A stretch of 64,000 nucleotides of DNA, taken from GCA-003244245 sp036266995. GTDB lineage: Bacteria > Actinomycetota > Actinomycetes > Mycobacteriales > Pseudonocardiaceae. The translations under genes and the position numbers were made by a program. Positions 51,112-60,553 of the stretch are shown one piece after another. Under the pieces are notes generated by a model. It searched no databases. It worked only from the letters and a program-made list of their open reading frames with translations, and had not been told where the DNA came from. Every line of letters begins with the position of its first letter. Position 1 is the first letter of the stretch. The stretch lies in assembly GCA_036266995.1 (NCBI GenBank), contig DATAWX010000043.1, forward strand, positions 1-64,000, given 5' to 3'.

Positions 51112-51750
51112 ATGCTCAGCGTGACCCCCTCGTCCAGCCTGGCAGCGCCCTCGATCAGTCAACGGGTGCACTCGCTGAACCGGCCCAACATGGTCAGCGT
51201 TGGTACGATCGTCTGGCTGTCCAGTGAGCTGATGTTCTTCGCCGGTCTCTTCGCGATGTTCTTCACGGTGAAGGCACAGCATGACGGCCCGTGGCCCCCG
51301 GTCCTGGCATCCACCGGGGAGCCGATCCACCTCGACGTGCCCTACGCGCTGGTGATCACGATCGTCCTGGTCGCGTCGTCGTTCACGTGTCAGTGGGGCG
51401 TGTTCAAGGCGGAGCAGGGCGATGTATTCGGGCTACGGCTCTGGTACTCGATCACGTTCGCGATGGGCCTGTTCTTCGTCTTGGGCGCCGCGAACGAGTA
51501 CCGCATGATGGTCGGTGAGGGAATCACCATCCCATCAGGCGCCTTCGGGACTGTGTTCTACCTGCTCACCGGGTTTCACGCGTTGCATGTGACCGGTGGC
51601 CTGATCGCGTTCATCTTCCTGATCATCCGGACGAAGCTGAGCAAGTTCACCCCAGCACAGGCCACTTCTGCGATCGTGGTGTCGTACTACTGGCACTTCG
51701 TCGACGTGGTGTGGATCGGTTTGTTCGCCGTCATCTATATCTTGCCGTAG
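51112..51750 (+). CDS. ctaE: Cytochrome c oxidase subunit III
   Basis: A 212-residue membrane protein with five transmembrane helices: SRVHSLNRPNMV-type start (QRVHSLNRPNMVSVGTIVWLSSELMFFAGLFAMFF), TIVLVASSFTCQWGVFKAEQGD, SITFAMGLFFVLGAANEYRMM, FYLLTGFHALHVTGGLIAFIFLII and VVSYYWHFVDVVWIGLFAVIYI. The conserved Glu and His of subunit III are present. It belongs to the aa3 oxidase of the bcc-aa3 supercomplex. Start ATG at 51112. It is followed 84 bp later by qcrC, the standard actinobacterial order ctaE-qcrCAB. Confidence 0.96.
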   Translation: MLSVTPSSSLAAPSISQRVHSLNRPNMVSVGTIVWLSSELMFFAGLFAMFFTVKAQHDGPWPPVLASTGEPIHLDVPYALVITIVLVASSFTCQWGVFKAEQGDVFGLRLWYSITFAMGLFFVLGAANEYRMMVGEGITIPSGAFGTVFYLLTGFHALHVTGGLIAFIFLIIRTKLSKFTPAQATSAIVVSYYWHFVDVVWIGLFAVIYILP

Positions 51751-51834
51751 TACCGCAGCCAGGGGGCCGCTGAGGGAGGCCCTGATCCGGCTAGAGCACC
51801 GACCGGAACGAGACAGCAGGGGTAGCCGAGACCG

Positions 51835-52692
51835 ATGAGCAACGACGACAAACCCGACGGCCGACCAGGCCCCACTGGATCGGACTCAACGAGGTCGTCG
51901 GGCCGAGGAGAGCGGCGGGCGGGACACAGCCGCTTGCGTCGGCGGTTGTCGGGGATGCTCGCACTCGGCGTGGCGTTGCTGTCTGCTGGCGCCCTGTATG
52001 CGGTTTTCGCTCCGCAGGCCCAGGTCGCGCGCGCCCAGGAAGATCCAGCACTGGTACGCCAGGGCGAACAGCTCTACAACAACGCCTGCATCAGCTGCCA
52101 CGGCGCGAACCTCCAGGGAGTGAGCTCCCGCGGGCCGAGCCTGATTGGTGTCGGCGAGGCCGCGGTGTACTTCCAGGTCTCCACCGGGCGGATGCCAGCG
52201 ACCCGTCAGGAAGCGCAGATCGGCAAGAAGCCGGTCCGGTACACCCCCCAGGAGATCGACGCGCTGGGCGCCTTCGTCCAAGCAAACGGTGGCGGCCCGG
52301 TGGTACCGACGGGCAGCCTGGCCGGCGGCGACCCGGCTCACGGTGGTGACCTTTTCCGGCTCAACTGCGCCTCCTGCCACAACTTCACCGGACGCGGTAT
52401 CGCACTGTCCTCCGGGAAGTACGCTCCCGCCATCGAGGACGTGAACCCCCAGCAGATCTACAGCGCGATGATCAGCGGACCGCAGAGTATGCCCAGGTTC
52501 TCCGACAAGCAGCTGACTCCGCAGGATAAGCGGGACATCATCGCCTACGTGCAGTCGGGAGTGGAGCAAGGAAACAACCCAGGCGGCTACTCCCTCGGCG
52601 GCTTCGGGCCGGTTCCAGAGGGTTTGATCTCGTGGATTGTCGGTATCTCGGCGCTGGTCGGCGTGACACTGTGGATCGGATCGAAGGCATGA
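51835..52692 (+). CDS. qcrC: Cytochrome bc1 complex dihaem cytochrome c subunit
   Basis: A 285-residue membrane-anchored dihaem cytochrome c (cytochrome cc). A basic N-terminus and one signal/anchor helix (MLALGVALLSAGALYAVFA) are followed by two haem c sites, CISCHG and CASCHN, and a C-terminal helix (LISWIVGISALVGVTLWIGS). It passes electrons directly from the Rieske centre to CuA of the oxidase, so no soluble cytochrome c is needed. Its stop overlaps the qcrA start (ATGA). Confidence 0.96.
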   Translation: MSNDDKPDGRPGPTGSDSTRSSGRGERRAGHSRLRRRLSGMLALGVALLSAGALYAVFAPQAQVARAQEDPALVRQGEQLYNNACISCHGANLQGVSSRGPSLIGVGEAAVYFQVSTGRMPATRQEAQIGKKPVRYTPQEIDALGAFVQANGGGPVVPTGSLAGGDPAHGGDLFRLNCASCHNFTGRGIALSSGKYAPAIEDVNPQQIYSAMISGPQSMPRFSDKQLTPQDKRDIIAYVQSGVEQGNNPGGYSLGGFGPVPEGLISWIVGISALVGVTLWIGSKA

Positions 52693-53825
52693 GCGGACAC
52701 GGGGGCGATACCGGAGGGCGGGCTGGGCAGCGGCGGCTCCCTAGCGATTCCGACCTGTCGACATCGAGTCGCGAAGAGCTGGTCCGGCTGGGCTCGGCGC
52801 TGGACGGGGTAACCATCGAGCACCGGGAGAATCCCTTCCCGGTGCCGGGTACCCGTGCCGAGAAGCGCACCGAACGCAGGGTCGCGCGGTGGTTCCTCAT
52901 CGCCGCGCTGACCGGGCTGGGTTTTCTGGCCGCCTACCTGTTCCTGCCCTTCGAATATGCACCGCCGGGAAGCCCGGGCAGCCAGCTGTACCAGCTTTAC
53001 ACGCCGATCATCGGGGTGCTCTTCGGGCTGACGGTATTCGCCATCGGCGCGGGGACGATCGCATACGCCAAGGATCTGCTACCGCATGAGACCGCGGTGC
53101 AGGAGCGTCACATCGGTGGCTCCGCCGAGGTCGACCGGCGGACAATGGGTGCGATCCTCGCCGACTCTGCTGCCAGCAGTCAGATCGCCCGGCGGTCCAT
53201 GATCAAAAGATCGGCCGGGCTCGGGGCCGGAGTTTTCGGTATCGGAGTGGGGGTCTTCGCGCTGGGCGGCCTCGTGCGCAACCCATGGAAGGGCGGAGAT
53301 CGCGCCGCGCTGTGGGTCACACCCTGGGCCTCGTACAACGGTGAGCCAGTGTTCCTTCGCTACGACTCCGAGCAACTCGCCCTGGCGCGGCCGGAAGACC
53401 TGGCATCGGGCAGCATCGCGACGGTCTTCCCGTACAAGCGATCCTGGTCGGAGCAGCAGGCACACGATGCGCTGCGTGCATCCGACAGCCCGGTGATGCT
53501 CATTCGGTTGCGCCCTGAGCAGGCAGCACAGGTAATCCAACGGAGGGGCCAGGTCGACTTCCACTACGGCGACTTCTATGCGTATTCGAAGATCTGCACC
53601 CACCTGGGCTGCCCCGCTTCGCTGTACGAATCTCAGGACGCTCGGTTGCTGTGCCCATGCCACCAGTCGCAGTTCAACATGCTGGAGTACGCCAAGCCGA
53701 TCTTCGGTCCAGCTACCAGGGCCTTGCCACAGTTGCATATCGACGTGAACGATGAGGGATACTTCTACGCCAAGGGCGACTTCATCGAGCCCATCGGACC
53801 GGCGTTCTGGGAGCGGAGGTCATGA
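52689..53825 (+). CDS. qcrA: Cytochrome bc1 complex Rieske iron-sulfur subunit
   Basis: A 378-residue actinobacterial-type Rieske protein. Two N-terminal membrane helices (ARWFLIAALTGLGFLAAYLFLP; YTPIIGVLFGLTVFAIGAGTIAYA) and a third (SAGLGAGVFGIGVGVFALGGLV) precede the 2Fe-2S domain with ligands in CTHLGCPAS and CPCHQSQFN. Such a three-helix Rieske is diagnostic for the bcc branch of Actinobacteria. Start ATG at 52689 overlaps the qcrC stop; the end overlaps the qcrB start by four bases. Confidence 0.96.
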   Translation: MSGHGGDTGGRAGQRRLPSDSDLSTSSREELVRLGSALDGVTIEHRENPFPVPGTRAEKRTERRVARWFLIAALTGLGFLAAYLFLPFEYAPPGSPGSQLYQLYTPIIGVLFGLTVFAIGAGTIAYAKDLLPHETAVQERHIGGSAEVDRRTMGAILADSAASSQIARRSMIKRSAGLGAGVFGIGVGVFALGGLVRNPWKGGDRAALWVTPWASYNGEPVFLRYDSEQLALARPEDLASGSIATVFPYKRSWSEQQAHDALRASDSPVMLIRLRPEQAAQVIQRRGQVDFHYGDFYAYSKICTHLGCPASLYESQDARLLCPCHQSQFNMLEYAKPIFGPATRALPQLHIDVNDEGYFYAKGDFIEPIGPAFWERRS

Positions 53826-55474
53826 GCGCGATGACGACGCCGTCCAAGGCGGCCCAGGCGGCCGAAGAGCTCGATCAGCGATTTCACCTGGCCGCTGGCA
53901 TGCGCCGCCAGGTCAACAAGGTCTTCCCGACGCACTGGTCGTTCATGCTCGGCGAGATCGCCCTGAACACCTTCATCGTGCTGCTGCTGTCCGGGACGTA
54001 CCTGACGCTGTTCTTCGACCCGTCCATGGAGGACGTCACGTACAACGGCGTCTACTCGAACCTCCGCGGGATCGAGATGTCCCGGGCGTTCGAGTCGACC
54101 CTGCAGCTGTCCTTCGACGTCCGAGGCGGGCTGTTCATCCGCCAGGTGCATCACTGGGCGGCGCTGCTGTTCGTCGCAGCCATCGTGGCGCACATGTTCC
54201 GTACCTTCTTCACCGGAGCGTTCCGCAAGCCGCGCGAGACGAACTGGGCGATCGGCGTCACCATAGCGATCCTGGCCGGGCTGGAGGGTCTCACCGGCTA
54301 CTCACTACCTGACGACCTGCTCTCGGGAACCGGGCTGCGGATCATCTCCGCGATCATCATGTCGCCACCGGTGATCGGCACCTGGATGCAGTGGGCGATC
54401 TTCGGCGGCGAGTTCCCCGGCAACCTGATCATTCCGCGGTTCTTCATCGTCCACGTGCTGCTCATCCCGGGCATCCTGCTCGCGCTCATCGCCGTGCACC
54501 TCGGACTGGTCTGGTACCAGAAGCACACGCAGTTCCCCGGGCCAGGACGGACCGAGCGCAACGTGGTCGGCGTCCGCATCCTGCCGGTCTTCGCGACGAA
54601 GGCCAGCGGATTCGCGCTGACGAACATCGGTGTGATTTGCCTCATGGCCGGGTTGTTCCAGATCAACCCGATCTGGAACTTCGGACCGTACAACCCTGCT
54701 CAGGTGTCGGCGGCCTCGCAACCAGACTGGTATGTCGGTTGGCTCGACGGCTCCACCCGGCTGTGGCCTGCCTGGGAGATCTACCTGGGTCACTACATGA
54801 TCCCCGCATCGTTCTGGCCAACGATGGTGATCCCCGCCGTCATGTTCGCCCTTGCGTTTGGATACCCCTCCATCGAGCGCAAGCTCACCAAGGACAACGC
54901 CTCGCACAACCTGCTGCAGCGGCCGCGAGACGTCCCGGTGCGAACGGGCTTGGGCATGATGGCAGCCTCGTTCATGTTCGTGCTGCTGCTCTCGGGCGGC
55001 AACGACGTCATCGCGTACACGTTCGACATCTCGTTGAACGCCACCACCTGGGCGGGCCGCATCGGTCTGCTGTTGCTGCCACCGATCGCGTACTACGTCA
55101 CCTACCGGATCTGCCTCGGCCTGCAGCGCGCCGACCGGGCGATCCTCGAACATGGGATTGAGACCGGCATCATCAAGCGCTTGCCGCACGGTGAGTTCAT
55201 CGAACTTCACCAGCCTCTCGGCGGAGTCGACGAGCACGGCCATCCCGTCCCGCTGGAGTACCAGGGTGCGCGGGTGCCCAAGCGGATGAACCAGTTGGGA
55301 TCGGCCGGCGCTCCGGTACCTGGGTCCACATTCCGGCCAGATCCTGCGGAGCAGACCAGGGCTCTGGAGGTGGCTCGTCACAACGCCGCCACAGGCAACG
55401 GGCTCAGTACCAACGGCAACTCCCACGGCGCAGAACGAAAGGCGCCCGGTCGTCCTCACCAGCTCAACGACTAA
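53822..55474 (+). CDS. qcrB: Cytochrome bc1 complex cytochrome b subunit
   Basis: A 550-residue cytochrome b. Haem-ligand regions GGLFIRQVHHWAALLFVAAIVAHMFRTFFTG and IPRFFIVHVLLIPGILLALIAVHLGLVWYQKHTQF carry the paired histidines; the Qo-site motif PDW-type sequence appears in ASQPDWYVGWLDG. Eight or more membrane helices are visible, then a ~120-residue hydrophilic C-terminal tail typical of actinobacteria. It oxidises menaquinol. The gene ends 281 bp before the convergent ctaF, with a large hairpin in the gap. Confidence 0.96.
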   Translation: MSAMTTPSKAAQAAEELDQRFHLAAGMRRQVNKVFPTHWSFMLGEIALNTFIVLLLSGTYLTLFFDPSMEDVTYNGVYSNLRGIEMSRAFESTLQLSFDVRGGLFIRQVHHWAALLFVAAIVAHMFRTFFTGAFRKPRETNWAIGVTIAILAGLEGLTGYSLPDDLLSGTGLRIISAIIMSPPVIGTWMQWAIFGGEFPGNLIIPRFFIVHVLLIPGILLALIAVHLGLVWYQKHTQFPGPGRTERNVVGVRILPVFATKASGFALTNIGVICLMAGLFQINPIWNFGPYNPAQVSAASQPDWYVGWLDGSTRLWPAWEIYLGHYMIPASFWPTMVIPAVMFALAFGYPSIERKLTKDNASHNLLQRPRDVPVRTGLGMMAASFMFVLLLSGGNDVIAYTFDISLNATTWAGRIGLLLLPPIAYYVTYRICLGLQRADRAILEHGIETGIIKRLPHGEFIELHQPLGGVDEHGHPVPLEYQGARVPKRMNQLGSAGAPVPGSTFRPDPAEQTRALEVARHNAATGNGLSTNGNSHGAERKAPGRPHQLND

Positions 55475-55668
55475 CCGGCACGTCAGTCCTGCGTCGTTCC
55501 CCTCGGGGCCCATGGATGCACTTGTGGCGTGTCGCTGCGGCCCCGCCACTCCCCCGGGCCGCCAAGGTCCTGCTGGTGAGCCGGAGTACCTGCTCTCACT
55601 GGGCCCCCGACCAACGGCGGCGCCCGGTCGCAACGGACCCCAGCCTGGCAAAGATGCCGTGGGACTCC

Positions 55669-55733
55669 GTCGTGAACTCGACGTCCCGGACGTTGGACCG
55701 CGGTCAAAAGGTCCGCACTGTCGAGTTCACGAC
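55669..55733. terminator. Long inverted repeat between convergent qcrB and ctaF
   Basis: GTCGTGAACTCGAC (55669-55682) is exactly complementary to GTCGAGTTCACGAC (55720-55733). Inside, GGACC and GGTCC can extend the pairing around a GCGGTCAAAA loop. It sits 22 bp from the ctaF stop at the end of a 281-bp gap in which no gene is seen. A bidirectional terminator is likely. Confidence 0.65.
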
Positions 55734-55755
55734 ACCCACCGACCGCCCGCTGGGC

Positions 55756-56157
55756 TTACTCCGATCTGGGCCTGACGTGGTACTCGAAGACCAGGCCGCC
55801 GACCGTGCCGAGGATCAGGGCGATGCCGATAGCTACCAGCCACCACTGGTCGAAAGCCAGCGCAATCCCGATCACGCTCGCCGACCCGGCCATCCCGATC
55901 GGCCAGTAACTACCCGGCGAGAAGAAACCCAGCTCACCGGCACCGTCAGAGATCTCGGCATCGATGTTGTCCTCCGGGCGCATCCGAACTCGCCGAGAGA
56001 CAAATCGGAAGTAGGTGCCGACGATGAGCGTCAACCCGCCGGTCAGTGCCAGCGCTACAGACCCCACGGGCTCCCCATGGGACCACAGACCGTAGACCAC
56101 CGCGGACAGGAAGAAGAACGCTGTGAGCATCTCGAAGATCCGCGCTTCGACCCTCAT
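55756..56157 (-). CDS. ctaF: Cytochrome c oxidase subunit IV (actinobacterial)
   Basis: A 133-residue membrane protein with four helices: EMLTAFFFLSAVVYGLW, VALALTGGLTLIVGTYFRFV, YWPIGMAGSASVIGIALAF and WWLVAIGIALILGTVGGLVFEYH. The SPGSYWPI motif before helix 3 is typical of CtaF. It is an accessory subunit of aa3 oxidase. It lies 50 bp downstream of ctaC on the same strand. Confidence 0.93.
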   Translation of the reverse strand: MRVEARIFEMLTAFFFLSAVVYGLWSHGEPVGSVALALTGGLTLIVGTYFRFVSRRVRMRPEDNIDAEISDGAGELGFFSPGSYWPIGMAGSASVIGIALAFDQWWLVAIGIALILGTVGGLVFEYHVRPRSE

Positions 56158-56207
56158 GGTGCTACCTCACTCTCGAACCCGCCGACGAACTCGTTCGATG
56201 CTGCAGG

Positions 56208-57173
56208 TCAGTGGCCCTCCTGGGCCTGGTGGATGTCGCGGACACCGCGGTCGGTGCTAAACGGGGTGGTGGTCACTGCCTCGGGGGCGCATAGTGCGCC
56301 GCAGTTCAGCTGCGCGAGCGCCTCACCAGCGGTGTAGGACCGGTGGGTCTGCGGGTTAGTCTGAGCCCGTAACGCCAGATAACGGTCGAACAGGTCCGGA
56401 GGCAACGCTCGAAGCTCGAAGTTCATCATCGAGTGGTAAGTGCCACACAACTCTGCGCAGCGACCGACAAAAGCGCCTTCACGCTGCACCTCGGTCTGGA
56501 ACACGTTGTCGGTATTGTTTTTCTCAGGGCGCGGGAAAACGTCGCGTTTGAAGAGGAAATCTGGAATGTAGAACGAGTGTAGTACATCTGTGGACACGAG
56601 ACGGTACTCCACGACTCGATTGGTCGGCACCACCAGCAGGGGGATGGTGCTCGACGAGCCGACGGTGGACAGCGGTTCGCCGTCGTCCGTCCTCATTACC
56701 TGGTAATTTCCACCGCGCCCGGGTTTGTCCTGGAGGTACTGAAACTCCCAGTTCCATTGGAAGCCCACCACTTTGACCCGCAGCGCGGGGTTGTCGACTT
56801 TGGCCATGACAAAGTTCTGCGCTGTCACGGTGTAATAGAAAAGCACTGCGACGATCACGAATGGGATGACCGTGTAGATGATCTCCAGAGGCAGGTTGTA
56901 TTGGGTCTGCCTGGGCATTTCGTCAGATTTCTTGCGGTGGAAGAGAACCGTCCACGCGATCAGGCCGGCGACGATCGTTCCGACCGCCAGCGCGGCCACA
57001 GTCGCCCAGATCCACAGGTCGCGCATCCGATCGGCCTGGGGGGTGATCCCCTCCGGCCACCCGAACGAGAAGGCCTGATATACCGAGCACCCGCTAGACA
57101 GGAAGGCAACCATTCCGGCAACCGCGGCCACCTTCAGTAGCCGAACCGCCCGGGAACGGACCACACCGATCAC
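56208..57173 (-). CDS. ctaC: Cytochrome c oxidase subunit II
   Basis: A 321-residue lipoprotein-type subunit II. The signal ends in a lipobox, VAFLSSGCSVYQ. Two helices follow (IWATVAALAVGTIVAGLIAWTVLF; LEIIYTVIPFVIVAVLFYYTV), then the cupredoxin domain with QWNWEFQYLQ, DVLHSFYIPDFLFKRDVFP and the CuA ligands in GRCAELCGTYHSMMNF. It accepts electrons from cytochrome cc. It is divergent from asnB, with a 173-bp promoter region between them. Confidence 0.95.
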   Translation of the reverse strand: MIGVVRSRAVRLLKVAAVAGMVAFLSSGCSVYQAFSFGWPEGITPQADRMRDLWIWATVAALAVGTIVAGLIAWTVLFHRKKSDEMPRQTQYNLPLEIIYTVIPFVIVAVLFYYTVTAQNFVMAKVDNPALRVKVVGFQWNWEFQYLQDKPGRGGNYQVMRTDDGEPLSTVGSSSTIPLLVVPTNRVVEYRLVSTDVLHSFYIPDFLFKRDVFPRPEKNNTDNVFQTEVQREGAFVGRCAELCGTYHSMMNFELRALPPDLFDRYLALRAQTNPQTHRSYTAGEALAQLNCGALCAPEAVTTTPFSTDRGVRDIHQAQEGH

Positions 57174-57346
57174 GCCTCGTTCCTCCTCGTCGCCCGATGC
57201 GGCCAGGCATCCCTGTGTCTTGAGCCTAAACCAGCGCGGCCGCCAGAGCTCGCCCGGGGCGCGTGGTTCAGCGACCCAACGTCATACTGGGCCGCCGTGG
57301 CATTGCTGACCGAGCGACGGGTCGATGATGATGAGGGGCGGAGCGC

Positions 57347-59275
57347 GTGTGTGGGTTGCTGGCACTACTGACGGCGCAGCAGGACGCGGCGCAGCGGCAG
57401 GCGGACGTGACCGCTGCGCTGCGCTGCCAGCGGCATCGCGGACCCGACGAGACCGGGACCTGGCACGACGCTGACGTGGTGCTCGGGTTCAACCGTCTGT
57501 CCATCATCGATCTCGACCACTCTCATCAGCCGCTGTGCTGGGGTCCGCCAGACGCGCCGCAGCGCTACACGATCCTGTTCAACGGGGAGATCTACAACTA
57601 CATCGAGCTCCGTGCGGAACTGCAACGCGAGCCCTATGAGGCAAAGTTCGTGACCGAGGGCGACACCGAGGTCGTCCTCGCGGCGTACCACCACCTCGGT
57701 CCGGCGGCCATGCAGCGGCTCCGGGGGATGTTCGCGTTTGTCATCTGGGATTCCCAGCGACGGGTCGCCTTCGGTGCCCGCGATCCCTTCGGCATCAAAC
57801 CGTTGTTCTACTGCACCGGACCCGGCGGGATGGCGTTCTCGAGCGAGAAGAAGAGCCTGCTTGAGCTGGCGCCATCACTGGGAGTGTCCACCGATCTGGA
57901 CCGTCGAGCACTGCAGCACTATCTGACCCTGCAATACGTGCCCGAGCCGGCATCCCTGCACACCGGCATCCGGCGGATCGAGTCCGGCACCTCCTTCACC
58001 CTCTCCCCCGGTGGCGAGCTGGTCACCGAGCGCTACTTTCACCCCGATTTCCGTCCCCGTGAGATCCGGTCGGCTGCCGACGTGCGAATGCTGCACGACG
58101 ACATCACCGCGGCGATGCGGGATTCGGTCGCCAAACACATGCGGGCCGACGTCACCGTCGGCGCGTTTCTCTCCGGTGGGATCGATTCCACCGCCATCGC
58201 AGCACTGGCCCGGGAACACAATCCGGATCTGATCACCTTCACCGCCGGCTTCGAGCGGGCCGGCTACTCCGAGGTGGACGTGGCCGCGGAGTCGGCGGCC
58301 ACGATCGGAGTACGGCACGTGGTCCGCACCGTCTCGGCCACCGAACTGGCCGACGCGCTACCACTGATCGTGTGGTACCTCGACGATCCGGTGGCCGACC
58401 CCGCGCTGGTGCCGCTGTGGTTCATCGCCCGGGAGGCGAGGGAACACGTCAAGGTGGTGCTGTCCGGGGAGGGTGCTGACGAGCTGTTCGGCGGCTACAC
58501 CATCTACCGGGAACCACTATCACTGGCCACGTTCGAACGGGTGCCCGGCGGGCTGCGCCGTACGTTGGGACGCATCTCCACGCGGATCCCGGACGGCGTG
58601 CGCGGCAAGGACCTGCTGCGTCGGGGCGCATTGACACTGGAGCAGCGCTACTACGGCAACGCCCGGATCTTCCGGGATGACCAGCTGTGTGGGGTACTGC
58701 GCGGCTACGACCCGGCTATCACCCACGCCGATGTCACCGCGAACCACTACGCCGCCTCGACCGGCTGGGACCCGGTTGCCCGCATGCAGCACGTGGACCT
58801 GTTCACCTGGCTGCGAGGCGACATCCTGGTCAAGGCAGACAAGGTGACCATGGCCAACTCGCTGGAGCTGCGAGTGCCCTTCCTCGACCCGGAGGTCTTC
58901 CGGGTGGCATCCACCATTCCGCTCGGGGAGAAGATCACCCGCGAGACGACTAAGCACGCACTGCGTCAGGCGCTGCGCGACATCGTGCCCGCGCACGTGC
59001 TGAACCGGCGCAAACTGGGTTTCCCGGTGCCGATCCGGCACTGGCTACGCACCGACCTGTATGAATGGGCCCGCAGTATCATCGACGATTCGGGCACGGC
59101 GGAGTTCCTTGATCTCGCGGTGGTGCACCGGATGCTCGACGAGCACCGCACGGGTCCACGGGATCACAGCAGGCGGATCTGGGCGGTGCTGATCTTCATG
59201 CTCTGGCACGGCATCTTCGTCGAGCAACGGATCGTTCCGGCCGTGCCGCAACCACGCTACCCAGTGCAGGTCTAG
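57347..59275 (+). CDS. asnB: Glutamine-hydrolysing asparagine synthetase
   Basis: A 642-residue AsnB. A GTG start at 57347 is followed immediately by the N-terminal nucleophile Cys (MCGLLALL), with GAGGGG eight bases upstream. The class II glutaminase domain has RHRGPDETG, FNRLSIIDL, FNGEIYNY and EGDTEV. The synthetase domain has the PPi loop FLSGGIDSTAIAAL and VVLSGEGADELFGGYTIY. In mycobacteria and relatives such enzymes at this locus (Rv2201) can also amidate DAP residues in peptidoglycan, which fits the cell-wall neighbourhood; the usual product is asparagine. Confidence 0.94.
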   Translation: MCGLLALLTAQQDAAQRQADVTAALRCQRHRGPDETGTWHDADVVLGFNRLSIIDLDHSHQPLCWGPPDAPQRYTILFNGEIYNYIELRAELQREPYEAKFVTEGDTEVVLAAYHHLGPAAMQRLRGMFAFVIWDSQRRVAFGARDPFGIKPLFYCTGPGGMAFSSEKKSLLELAPSLGVSTDLDRRALQHYLTLQYVPEPASLHTGIRRIESGTSFTLSPGGELVTERYFHPDFRPREIRSAADVRMLHDDITAAMRDSVAKHMRADVTVGAFLSGGIDSTAIAALAREHNPDLITFTAGFERAGYSEVDVAAESAATIGVRHVVRTVSATELADALPLIVWYLDDPVADPALVPLWFIAREAREHVKVVLSGEGADELFGGYTIYREPLSLATFERVPGGLRRTLGRISTRIPDGVRGKDLLRRGALTLEQRYYGNARIFRDDQLCGVLRGYDPAITHADVTANHYAASTGWDPVARMQHVDLFTWLRGDILVKADKVTMANSLELRVPFLDPEVFRVASTIPLGEKITRETTKHALRQALRDIVPAHVLNRRKLGFPVPIRHWLRTDLYEWARSIIDDSGTAEFLDLAVVHRMLDEHRTGPRDHSRRIWAVLIFMLWHGIFVEQRIVPAVPQPRYPVQV

Positions 59276-59288
59276 CAACCTACCGGGC

Positions 59289-59324
59289 TCCCGTGCATCA
59301 GTGCGGTTCACACCGTGCACGGGA
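59289..59324. terminator. Inverted repeat between convergent asnB and Fe-S carrier gene
   Basis: TCCCGTGCA (59289-59297) pairs with TGCACGGGA (59316-59324) around an 18-base loop, 14 bp after the asnB stop and 33 bp from the stop of the convergent gene. A bidirectional terminator is probable. Confidence 0.6.
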
Positions 59325-59356
59325 CCTCGACAGGCCAGCGGTGGGCTCCCTCCTCG

Positions 59357-59719
59357 TTAGTTGAAGGAGTCCCCGCACGCACAGGACCCACCTGCGTTGG
59401 GGTTGTCGATGGTGAAGCCCTGCTTCTCGATCGTGTCCACGAAGTCGATCACAGCACCCTGCAGGTACGGCACGCTCATCCGGTCGACAACGACGCCGAG
59501 GCCGTTGAAGTCCCGCTTGGCATCGCCGTCGAGCGAGCGCTCATCGAAGAAGAGCTGGTAACGAAGCCCTGCACAACCACCGGGCTGCACCGCGATGCGG
59601 AGGTGCATGTCGGTACGGCCCTCTTGGTCGAGCAGCGTCTTCGCCTTAGCGGCAGCAGCAGTCGTGAGCTCGACACCATGAGTGGACACCTCGGTGCCGA
59701 CGATGTTCTCGACGGTCAT
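59357..59719 (-). CDS. erpA: A-type iron-sulfur cluster carrier (ErpA/IscA/HesB family)
   Basis: A 120-residue protein with the three conserved cysteines of A-type carriers: PGGCAGLRYQLFFDE and the C-terminal GGSCACGDSF (C...CxC). VELTTAAAAKAKTLLDQEG precedes them. It receives and delivers Fe-S clusters to target enzymes. Start ATG at 59719; the frame is open upstream but non-coding. It corresponds in position to M. tuberculosis Rv2204c. The Rieske and other Fe-S clients encoded nearby are plausible users. Confidence 0.93.
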   Translation of the reverse strand: MTVENIVGTEVSTHGVELTTAAAAKAKTLLDQEGRTDMHLRIAVQPGGCAGLRYQLFFDERSLDGDAKRDFNGLGVVVDRMSVPYLQGAVIDFVDTIEKQGFTIDNPNAGGSCACGDSFN

Positions 59720-59882
59720 GATTCTCCCTGGGGATCGACGCTCGGCGTGGACGGCTTTTTCTACACTACGCGAACGCCCGCAACCAACGGGTGATTCCGC
59801 CCCTCCATGGTGGCATAGTCCGCGCTCATCAACCGCCCAGCAGATGAAATGCTTGCCCGAGCATTGGCCTAGGCTAGCCACC

Positions 59883-60524
59883 GTGAGGTTCCTGCGCGGC
59901 AATACCGGCTCCGGAGCCGCCGATCCCGAACCCGAGCCACCGGTGGAGACAGAGGCCGATCCGGACGACGTGGGTCAGCGACCCCGCACCGCCGGCAAGG
60001 GCAGACCCACCCCAAGCCGGCGCGAGGCCGAGGGTCGCAAGCGCGGACCGGCCCCTCCCCCGCCGCGTACCCAGCGCGAAGCGTTACGCCGGATGCGCGG
60101 GTCGAAGGACGAACGCCGCAGCGCCGCGGCGGACCGCCGGGAACGCATGCTGGCGGGCGACGAGAAGTACCTGCTGGCTCGCGACCGCGGCCCCGTCAAG
60201 GCCTACGTGCGGGATCTGGTGGATTCTCGGCGCCACCTCGCCGGCGCGTTCATGCCGCTGGCCCTGCTGGTGATCGTGGTGATCCTGGTGCCGTCGCCTT
60301 TTGTGCAACAGTATGTGTCGCTGGTGTCGATGGCGATGCTCCTGGCCATCATCGTCGAGGGAGTGCTGCTGGGCCGGACCGTCACGCGTCGCGTGCGCGA
60401 ACGGTTCCCCGACACCTCGGACTCCGGAGCGAGCCTGGGTTTTTACGCGATGACCCGAGCGACCCAGCTGCGCCGGCTGCGGGTGCCCAAGCCTCGGATC
60501 GATCGTGGAGACCCGGTCCCTTAG
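59883..60524 (+). CDS. DUF3043 membrane protein (Rv2206-like)
   Basis: A 213-residue protein: a long basic/Pro-rich N-terminus with PTPSRREAEGRKRGPAPPPP, the conserved LLARDRGPVKAYVRDLVDSRRHLAGAFMPLAL segment, and two membrane helices (LALLVIVVILVPSPF; YVSLVSMAMLLAIIVEGVLLG). The tail FYAMTRATQLRRLRVPKPRI is conserved in the family. Start GTG at 59883. Function unknown; the order with erpA and cob genes is that of mycobacteria. Confidence 0.88.
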   Translation: MRFLRGNTGSGAADPEPEPPVETEADPDDVGQRPRTAGKGRPTPSRREAEGRKRGPAPPPPRTQREALRRMRGSKDERRSAAADRRERMLAGDEKYLLARDRGPVKAYVRDLVDSRRHLAGAFMPLALLVIVVILVPSPFVQQYVSLVSMAMLLAIIVEGVLLGRTVTRRVRERFPDTSDSGASLGFYAMTRATQLRRLRVPKPRIDRGDPVP

Positions 60525-60553
60525 CCGGTACCCCACACGGTCCGCCGCGCTGA

